NCBI GenBank assembly: GCA_017378975.1
Contig: JAFNXT010000081.1
Coordinates: 1 to 11,667 of the forward strand
Length of the DNA: 11,667 nt
Direction of reading: 5' to 3'
Source: Oscillospiraceae bacterium
Lineage (GTDB): Bacteria; Bacillota; Clostridia; Oscillospirales; Oscillospiraceae
The translations under genes and the position numbers were made by a program. Shown piece after piece: positions 6,801-11,667 of the stretch; positions within the stretch are counted from its first letter, which is position 1; the number at the start of each line of letters is the position of its first letter. The notes under the pieces are model-generated. The model saw nothing but the letters and a program-made list of their open reading frames with translations. It had not been told where the DNA came from and ran no database searches.

Positions 6801-8249
6801 ATGAATCATAAGATGATAGGGCGTTTCATCGCCCAGATCCTCTCCATCGAGGGAGCCTTCATGATCCCGGCCCTGCTGATCAGCCTCGGCTACAGCGCAT
6901 GGTCTGCCGCCCAAGCCTTCCTGATCACCATCGCCGTGATCGCTGCCGTATGCGCCGTGCTGTTCCTGGTCTGCAAAAAAGCGCCCAACGCGCTGGATGC
7001 CCGGGAAGGCATGATCTGCGTCGGCATCAGCTGGATCATCCTTTCCCTGTTCGGTTGTCTGCCCTTCGTGATCTCCGGAGAGATCCCCCGGTATATCGAC
7101 GCCTTCTTCGAGATCGTCTCCGGCTTCACGACCACCGGCTCCTCTATCCTGTCGGATGTGGAAGCCCTTTCCCCCGGTATCCTGTACTGGCGGAGCTTCA
7201 GCCACTGGCTGGGCGGCATGGGCGTGCTGGTGTTCCTGCTGGCGGTGGCCCCGGGCAGCCGTGACAAAGGCTTCACCATGCACCTGCTCCGGGCAGAGAG
7301 CCCCGGCCCCGACGTGGGCAAGCTGGTCCCCAAAATGCGCAAGACCGCCAGCATCCTTTATCTCATCTATATCGTGATGACGTTCATCGACTTCCTCCTG
7401 TTGCTTCTGGGCGATATGCCCTGTCTGGATGCCCTGTGTACCGCCTTCGGCACCGCCGGCACCGGCGGCTTCGGCATCAGGAACGACTCCATGGCCAGCT
7501 ACAGCCCCTATATCCAGTATGTCACCGCGATCTTCATGTTCCTGTTCGGCATCAACTTCAGTTGCTACTATCTGTTGCTCCTGCGGCATTTCAAGCCCGT
7601 GTTCCGGGACGAAGAGCTTCGGACCTACTTCCTCATCGTGGCAGTCGCGATCGGTGCCATCTGCCTGAACGTGCGCCATATGTACGGCAGTCTGGAAGAG
7701 ACCTTCCGCCACGCCTCCTTCACCGTATCCACGATCGTCACCACCACAGGCTACGGCACCACGGACTTCGACCGGTGGCCTGCCTTCTCCAAGGGCATCA
7801 TCATGCTCCTGATGGTGGTGGGTGCCTGCGCCGGAAGTACCGGCGGCGGACTGAAGATCTCCCGCCTGCTGTACCTGCTGAAAAGTCTGGGCAGGAACAT
7901 CACCCAGATCCTGAACCCCCGGCGGGTCAAGGCCGTCCGCTATAACGGACAGGTCCTGAATGAAACGGTCCTGGCCAACACCAACGCCTACCTCGTGGCC
8001 TATGTGTTCATCATCATCGGCAGCTACCTTCTGGTCTCTCTGGATGACCAGTCCATCGGCACCACCTTCACGGCGGTGCTGGCCTGCTTCAACAACATCG
8101 GTCCCGGTCTGGAGGCCGTGGGCCCCACCTGTAACTTCAGCCACCTCAGCGACCTGAGCAAGCTGGTGCTGTCGGCGGATATGCTGGCAGGGCGGCTGGA
8201 GATCTTCCCGATCCTGGTGCTCTTCTCCCCCGCCACCTGGAAGAAGTGA
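6801..8249 (+). CDS. trkH: Trk-type potassium uptake channel subunit TrkH
   Basis: The 482-residue membrane protein belongs to the TrkH/KtrB superfamily of potassium transporters. All four selectivity-filter loops of its fourfold repeated M1-P-M2 plan are visible: TTTGSS (110-115), GTAGTGGFG (217-225), TTTGYGT (314-320) and NNIGPG (431-436), the third closest to a classic potassium-channel filter. The intramembrane gating-loop region GACAGSTGGGLKISR (341-355) and the C-terminal MLAGRLEIFP (461-470) are conserved family features. It would form the ion pathway for potassium uptake in the cytoplasmic membrane, controlled by TrkA encoded just upstream. GAGGG (6790-6794) lies 6 nt before the ATG and overlaps the end of trkA, suggesting translational coupling. 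Length is normal and no defect is seen. Confidence 0.95.
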   Translation: MNHKMIGRFIAQILSIEGAFMIPALLISLGYSAWSAAQAFLITIAVIAAVCAVLFLVCKKAPNALDAREGMICVGISWIILSLFGCLPFVISGEIPRYIDAFFEIVSGFTTTGSSILSDVEALSPGILYWRSFSHWLGGMGVLVFLLAVAPGSRDKGFTMHLLRAESPGPDVGKLVPKMRKTASILYLIYIVMTFIDFLLLLLGDMPCLDALCTAFGTAGTGGFGIRNDSMASYSPYIQYVTAIFMFLFGINFSCYYLLLLRHFKPVFRDEELRTYFLIVAVAIGAICLNVRHMYGSLEETFRHASFTVSTIVTTTGYGTTDFDRWPAFSKGIIMLLMVVGACAGSTGGGLKISRLLYLLKSLGRNITQILNPRRVKAVRYNGQVLNETVLANTNAYLVAYVFIIIGSYLLVSLDDQSIGTTFTAVLACFNNIGPGLEAVGPTCNFSHLSDLSKLVLSADMLAGRLEIFPILVLFSPATWKK

Positions 8250-8253
8250 TCAC

Positions 8254-8305
8254 GGCGGACGCACTTTTGTCCATATCCGCCAAGGATCCCCTGCTACTTT
8301 TTTTT
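8254..8305 (+). terminator. Probable terminator after trkH
   Basis: GGCGGA (8254-8259) pairs with TCCGCC (8276-8281); an alternative inner stem is GGAC/GTCC (8257-8260 with 8269-8272). A run of eight T residues occupies 8298-8305. About 16 nt separate the stem from the T-run, more than is usual, so the termination call is moderate. Confidence 0.45.
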
Positions 8306-8325
8306 GATTTCGTATCCTTCCCCTC

Positions 8326-8354
8326 TTGATTTTTTCCGCGATCTTCGTCATAAT
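8326..8354 (+). promoter_or_regulatory. Promoter of the CofE-like gene
   Basis: TTGATT (8326-8331) and CATAAT (8349-8354) are exactly 17 nt apart. The start point would be near 8361, giving a 5' leader of about 98 nt, the longest in the window. Confidence 0.65.
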
Positions 8355-8360
8355 AGTATG

Positions 8361-8447
8361 GCTGGGAATTTGGGCTCATACCCAATGACCACCGAATCTC
8401 TCAGGAGATATCCTTTCCGACTGTGCCTGCAGGTCGGCCGGAGAAAT
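8361..8447 (+). promoter_or_regulatory. Structured 5' leader of the CofE-like gene (possible regulatory RNA)
   Basis: Between promoter and ribosome binding site three short hairpins can be drawn by eye: TTGGG/CCCAA (8370-8374 with 8381-8385, 6-nt loop), ATCTC-TCAG-GAGAT (8396-8409), and CCGAC/GTCGG (8417-8421 with 8433-8437). The last ends about 10 nt before the GAGG site, close enough to affect translation. There is no T-run terminator within the leader, so control, if any, would act on translation or stability. I do not recognise it as a known riboswitch class. Confidence 0.35.
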
Positions 8448-8458
8448 GAGGTCTTTAC

Positions 8459-9649
8459 ATGGAAAGAAAAATCGGAACCACTTCCCGGGGCATCCGTTGC
8501 CCGATCATCCGTGAGGGTGATGACCTGTGCAAGATCGTGGTCGACAGCGTTTTGGATGCCTGCGCCAGCGAGAACATCCAGTTGTGTGACCGGGATGTGG
8601 TGGCCATGACCGAATCCATCGTGGCTCGTGCTCAGGGCAACTATGCCTCTGTTTCCGCCATCGCCAAGGATGTCCGGGAAAAGCTGGGCGGCGAGACCGT
8701 CGGTGTCATCTTCCCCATCCTGTCCCGGAACCGCTTCGCGATCTGCCTGCGTGGTATCGCGCAGGGTGCCAAAAAGATCGTGCTGATGCTCAGCTACCCC
8801 TCCGACGAGGTGGGCAACGAGTTGGTGTCCTTCGACCAGCTGGACGCCGCCAAGGTCAACCCTTACTCCGATGTGCTGTCTCTGGAGAAGTACCGGGAGC
8901 TGTTCGGTGCCAACCCCCACCCCTTCACTGGCGTGGACTATGTTCAGTACTACGGTGACCTGATCCGCGAGGCCGGCGCCGAGTGCGAGATCATCTTCGC
9001 CAATGACCCCCGTGCTATCCTGAAGTATACCAAGGTCGTCCTCAACTGCGACATCCACACCCGTGCCCGTACCAAGCGTCTGTTGCTGGCTGCCGGTGCC
9101 GAGAAGGTCTGCGGCATGGACGATATCCTCAATGCCCCCGTGGACGGCAGTGGCTACAACGAGAACTACGGTCTGCTGGGCTCCAACAAGTCCACTGAGG
9201 ACAAGGTCAAGCTGTTCCCCCGTGACTGCCACGGTCTGGTCATGGACATCCAGAAGAGCTTCCTGGAGAAGACCGGCAAGCTGATCGAGGTCATGATCTA
9301 CGGCGACGGTGCCTTCAAGGATCCCGCCGGTAAGATCTGGGAGCTGGCGGACCCTGTGGTCTCCCCTGCCTACACCCCCGGTCTGGAGGGCACTCCCAAC
9401 GAGCTGAAGCTGAAGTATCTGGCCGACAACGACTTCGCCAACCTCTCCGGCGCGGAGCTGAAGGCCGCCATCGAGAACGCCATCCGTGAGAAGGGTTCCG
9501 ACCTCGTGGGCAACATGGCCTCTCAGGGCACCACCCCCCGCCGCCTGACGGATCTGATCGGCTCTTTGTGCGATCTGACCTCCGGCTCCGGCGACAAGGG
9601 CACCCCCGTGATCCTGGTCCAGGGCTACTTCGACAACTATACCAACTGA
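8459..9649 (+). CDS. Coenzyme F420-0:L-glutamate ligase family protein (CofE-like), role unknown
   Basis: The 396-residue product resembles the F420 ligase family (PF01996). The segment DVVAMTESIVARAQG (46-60) corresponds to the conserved CofE stretch ending in a K/R-A-x-G motif, and YGDGAFKDPAGKIWELADP (281-299) to the region where CofE has a D-x-F-G-x-P-W substrate/metal loop. Archaeal and actinobacterial CofE add glutamate to F420-0 using GTP and a divalent metal. This protein is longer than the roughly 250-residue archaeal CofE and carries extra middle and C-terminal sequence, as do related Clostridia proteins, which occur in organisms not known to make F420. An amide-ligase role on another substrate is a reasonable inference, but the reaction is unknown. 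No other F420 gene is in the window. It is soluble, has GAGG 7 nt upstream, its own promoter and leader, and is followed by a strong hairpin, so it is monocistronic. Confidence 0.75.
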   Translation: MERKIGTTSRGIRCPIIREGDDLCKIVVDSVLDACASENIQLCDRDVVAMTESIVARAQGNYASVSAIAKDVREKLGGETVGVIFPILSRNRFAICLRGIAQGAKKIVLMLSYPSDEVGNELVSFDQLDAAKVNPYSDVLSLEKYRELFGANPHPFTGVDYVQYYGDLIREAGAECEIIFANDPRAILKYTKVVLNCDIHTRARTKRLLLAAGAEKVCGMDDILNAPVDGSGYNENYGLLGSNKSTEDKVKLFPRDCHGLVMDIQKSFLEKTGKLIEVMIYGDGAFKDPAGKIWELADPVVSPAYTPGLEGTPNELKLKYLADNDFANLSGAELKAAIENAIREKGSDLVGNMASQGTTPRRLTDLIGSLCDLTSGSGDKGTPVILVQGYFDNYTN

Positions 9650-9657
9650 GCATCTCT

Positions 9658-9694
9658 TTGGGGCATCACGAGACCTTGTTTCGTGATGCCCCAA
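9658..9694. terminator. Perfect 14-bp hairpin after the CofE-like gene, without T-run
   Basis: TTGGGGCATCACGA (9658-9671) and TCGTGATGCCCCAA (9681-9694) pair perfectly with a 9-nt loop, 9 nt after the stop codon. Neither strand has a T-run following the stem, so it is not a standard intrinsic terminator. It may still cause termination, protect the 3' end of the message, or be a separate type of palindromic repeat; its sequence is unlike the two repeats at 1804 and 5281. Confidence 0.5.
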
Positions 9695-9731
9695 CGTCGC
9701 ATGATCTCCCCCATATCTTCCTCTTTTCCGG

Positions 9732-9760
9732 TTGACGATCCACCCCATGCGTGGTATAAT
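9732..9760 (+). promoter_or_regulatory. Near-consensus promoter of pyrC-carB
   Basis: TTGACG (9732-9737) and a perfect TATAAT (9755-9760) are 17 nt apart, with TGG before the -10 as an extended -10. This is the strongest promoter in the window by match to consensus. Start is predicted near 9767. Confidence 0.85.
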
Positions 9761-9767
9761 GTCTTGA

Positions 9768-9781
9768 GGGTCGAGCGACCC
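9768..9781 (+). promoter_or_regulatory. Hairpin at the extreme 5' end of the pyrC message
   Basis: GGGTCGAGCGACCC can form a 5-bp GGGTC/GACCC stem with a GAGC loop, starting within a base or two of the predicted transcription start. Such 5'-terminal hairpins can stabilise mRNA. It does not look like a PyrR binding loop, and no attenuator follows, so pyrimidine control here is not demonstrated. Confidence 0.4.
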
Positions 9782-9809
9782 ACCGACTATGAAAAGGAGC
9801 ATACGGACC

Positions 9810-11021
9810 ATGGAACGAACCAAGTTCAAGATCTTCGAAACCACCTGCGATCCTTCCTTTGGTGTTCGTGTTTCTACTTTCCTGGAGAATGTCGGCATTG
9901 GTGTTTCCAATTCTCAATACGCTGTATTTCCCGGCTTTTGTGATGTGCATGTGCATTTCAGAGAGCCGGGTTTTTCTTATAAAGAGACCATCGCCACCGG
10001 CTCGGCCTGTGCCGCCAGAGGTGGCTATACAGCGGTCTGCACCATGCCCAACCTGTCCCCTTGCCCGGACACCCGGGAGCATCTGGATCTCCAGCGGAAG
10101 ATCATCGAGGAAGATTCCTGTATCCATGTCTACCCCTACGGCACCATCACCATGGGTCAGCGGGGCGAGGAGCTGGCGGAGCTTTCCGCTATGTCCCCTG
10201 ACGTCTGCGGCTTCTCCGACGACGGCAGAGGTGTCCAAAGCGATGACATGATGGCCGCCGCCATGAAGGAAGCCAAACGGCTGGACAAAATGATCGTAGC
10301 CCACTGCGAGGTCAACGATCTGCTTCGTGGCGGCTACATCCACGACGGCGACTACGCCCATACCCACGGCCACCGGGGCATCTGTTCCGAAAGTGAATGG
10401 GCCCAGATCGCCCGTGATCTGGAGCTGGTGGAGCGGATCGGCTGTAAATATCATGTCTGCCACATCTCCACCAAAGAGAGCGTGGACATCATCCGCAAGG
10501 CCAAAGCCCGTGGCGTAGACGTGACCTGCGAGACCGGCCCCCACTACCTGATCCTGGACGACAGCCACCTGCAGGAGGATGGCCGGTTCAAGATGAACCC
10601 GCCCCTGCGGAGCAAGGAAGACCGGGAGGCCCTGATCGAAGGGCTGGTGGATGGCACCATCGATATGATCGCCACCGACCATGCCCCCCACTCCGCCGAA
10701 GAGAAATCCAGAGGCCTTGAAAAAAGCGCCTTCGGCGTGGTAGGTCTTGAGACCGCCTTCGCCGCCATGTACACCCATCTGGTGCGCCCGGGCATCATCA
10801 CCATGGAACGGCTCATGGAGCTGCTGGTGGATGCCCCCCGGAAGCGGTTCGGGCTCCCTCTGGGGCTGGACTTCAGCGTCTGGGATCTGGAGCGGCAGTT
10901 CACCGTGGACCCTCAGGAGTTCATCTCCATGGGCAAAGCCACCCCCTTCACCGGCATGGAGCTTTACGGCCGGTGCCTGATGACCGTCTGTGACGGCAAC
11001 ATCGTCTGGCAGGAAGACTGA
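9810..11021 (+). CDS. pyrC: Dihydroorotase (class I, zinc amidohydrolase)
   Basis: The 403-residue enzyme catalyses the reversible cyclisation of N-carbamoyl-L-aspartate to dihydroorotate, the third step of pyrimidine synthesis. The metal site is complete: DVHVHFR (45-51, His47 and His49), Asp137/138 in FSDDG, His165 in AHCE, His218 in VCHIS and the catalytic Asp290 in ATDHAPH (288-294). The MNPPLRS block (262-268) and TMPN (78-81) fit class I bacterial enzymes of the Bacillus type. The N-terminal beta-domain is short: only 46 residues precede the first His, about a dozen fewer than in Bacillus-type enzymes. I chose ATG 9810, since AAAAGGAG (9792-9799) lies 10 nt upstream; an in-frame ATG at 9789 lies upstream of that site. 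The first ~180 nt of the gene are clearly less GC-rich than the rest. carB follows after 56 nt. Confidence 0.93.
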   Translation: MERTKFKIFETTCDPSFGVRVSTFLENVGIGVSNSQYAVFPGFCDVHVHFREPGFSYKETIATGSACAARGGYTAVCTMPNLSPCPDTREHLDLQRKIIEEDSCIHVYPYGTITMGQRGEELAELSAMSPDVCGFSDDGRGVQSDDMMAAAMKEAKRLDKMIVAHCEVNDLLRGGYIHDGDYAHTHGHRGICSESEWAQIARDLELVERIGCKYHVCHISTKESVDIIRKAKARGVDVTCETGPHYLILDDSHLQEDGRFKMNPPLRSKEDREALIEGLVDGTIDMIATDHAPHSAEEKSRGLEKSAFGVVGLETAFAAMYTHLVRPGIITMERLMELLVDAPRKRFGLPLGLDFSVWDLERQFTVDPQEFISMGKATPFTGMELYGRCLMTVCDGNIVWQED

Positions 11022-11077
11022 CACCATCTACACCATCATTTGATGTTTGAATACGCATACTACGGAGGTAAATAAAA

Positions 11078-11667
11078 ATGGCAAAGCGTACAGACTTGAA
11101 AAAGATCATGATCATCGGCTCCGGCCCCATCGTCATCGGCCAGGCCGCCGAGTTCGACTATGCCGGCACCCAGGCCTGCCTTGCTCTGAAGGAGGAAGGC
11201 TACGAGGTGGTGCTGGTGAACTCCAACCCCGCCACCATCATGACCGACACCACCATCGCCGACAAGGTCTACATGGAGCCCCTGACACTGGAATATGTGG
11301 CCAAGATCATCCGCTACGAGCGTCCTGACGCCATCGTCCCCGGCATCGGCGGTCAGACCGGTCTGAACCTTGCCATGCAGCTGGAGAAGAAGGGCATCCT
11401 GGCCGAGTGTCAGGTGGAGTTGCTGGGCACTTGCAGTGAGTCCATCGAGCGTGCCGAGGACCGTGAGCTGTTCAAGGAGCTGTGCCAGTCCATCGGCGAG
11501 CCTGTGATCCCCTCCGAGATCACCTACTCCATCGAAGAGGCCAAGGAAGCCGCCAAGCGGATCGGCTACCCCGTGGTCCTGCGTCCCGCCTTCACGCTGG
11601 GCGGTACCGGCGGCGGCTTCGCCTATGACGAAGAAGAGCTGATCGAGGTGGGCCTGAACGCCTTCAA
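11078..11667 (+). CDS. carB: Carbamoyl-phosphate synthase large subunit, N-terminal part (cut by window edge)
   Basis: The visible 196 residues are the start of CarB, which makes carbamoyl phosphate from bicarbonate, ammonia (delivered from glutamine by CarA) and two ATP, for pyrimidine and arginine synthesis. [17 protein letters not shown] (14-30) and [11 protein letters not shown] (47-57) are the hallmark N-terminal pre-ATP-grasp motifs; ERAEDRELF (124-132) and the first ATP-grasp nucleotide loop [15 protein letters not shown] (166-180, including Arg169) follow in the expected order and spacing. GGAGGT (11064-11069) lies 8 nt before the ATG, a strong ribosome binding site. The gene runs off the right end; full-length CarB is about 1070 residues. 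The small subunit gene carA, usually directly upstream of carB, is not between pyrC and carB. I see no separate promoter in the 56-nt gap, which holds only a small inverted repeat (11034-11045), so it is probably cotranscribed with pyrC. Confidence 0.95.
   Translation, partial: MAKRTDLKKIMIIGSGPIVIGQAAEFDYAGTQACLALKEEGYEVVLVNSNPATIMTDTTIADKVYMEPLTLEYVAKIIRYERPDAIVPGIGGQTGLNLAMQLEKKGILAECQVELLGTCSESIERAEDRELFKELCQSIGEPVIPSEITYSIEEAKEAAKRIGYPVVLRPAFTLGGTGGGFAYDEEELIEVGLNAF

Noticed and set aside
6609..8144. Minus-strand open frame of 511 codons opposite trkH
   Set aside because: Shadow of trkH; low-complexity acidic and histidine-rich translation without motifs.
8281..8319. AAGGAT/ATCCTT inverted repeat around the T-run after trkH
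   Set aside because: Only six base pairs with a 26-nt loop containing the T-run itself; too weak to call a separate terminator.
8348..9910. Minus-strand open frame of 520 codons opposite the CofE-like gene
   Set aside because: Shadow; it runs through the promoter and leader of the sense gene and the start of pyrC, which a real gene is unlikely to do.
9666..11027. Minus-strand open frame of 453 codons opposite pyrC
   Set aside because: Shadow of pyrC, whose metal ligands are all intact on the plus strand.
11034..11045. CATCA-TT-TGATG inverted repeat before carB
   Set aside because: Short, AT-rich and with a 2-nt loop; could arise by chance. It does not resemble an attenuator or PyrR site.
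1..11667. Search for a defence, CRISPR, phage, toxin-antitoxin or transposon locus
   Set aside because: No repeat-spacer array, integrase, transposase, nuclease pair or small toxin-antitoxin pair was seen; every gene has a metabolic, transport or unknown housekeeping-type family assignment.

Overview
The window is a stretch of ordinary-looking chromosome from a bacterium that is probably a GC-rich member of the Clostridia, most likely the Oscillospiraceae/Ruminococcaceae group. This is inferred from several things: strong GGAGG-type ribosome binding sites; TTGAcr/TATAAT-type promoters; coding sequence that is visibly GC-rich with C/G at third positions; the gene families present (DUF1846, a TIGR01212-type radical SAM protein, an F420-ligase-like protein, TrkA/TrkH); and a REP-like palindromic repeat with a GAGGAGCGAAGCGACG core. 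No 16S gene or other decisive marker is present, so the family-level guess is tentative.

Layout: (1) Positions 1-121, minus strand: the first 40 codons of a kinase of the aminoglycoside-phosphotransferase/N-acetylhexosamine-kinase type, running off the left edge. A divergent control region (about 122-335) has a promoter on each strand and a 12-bp palindrome. (2) 336-1802: a DUF1846 protein, ended by a repeat-derived hairpin. (3) 1951-2826: a YhcC/TIGR01212 radical SAM protein. (4) 2899-5280: a two-gene operon of a 12-TM MFS transporter (GPH/SLC45-like, with an unusual roughly 90-residue insert) and a membrane-anchored glycerophosphodiester phosphodiesterase, ended by a second copy of the repeat hairpin. 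(5) 5431-8249: trkA-trkH, a complete Trk-type potassium uptake system under one extended -10 promoter. (6) 8459-9649: a stand-alone CofE-like (coenzyme F420-0:L-glutamate ligase family) protein, preceded by its own promoter and a leader of about 90 nt that can fold into three hairpins. (7) 9810 to the right edge: pyrC followed 56 nt later by carB (truncated by the window), the start of a pyrimidine biosynthesis operon under a near-consensus promoter.

All genes from 336 onward are on the plus strand. The units look independent: most have their own promoter and many end in a hairpin. The clear functional pairs are the transporter with the phosphodiesterase, TrkA with TrkH, and PyrC with CarB. 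I see no CRISPR array, tRNA, rRNA, transposase, phage gene or defence locus. The least explained elements are the CofE-like gene with its structured leader, the DUF1846 gene, the extracytoplasmic insert of the transporter, and the two copies of a palindromic repeat placed directly after stop codons. I did not find evidence for a new multi-gene system.
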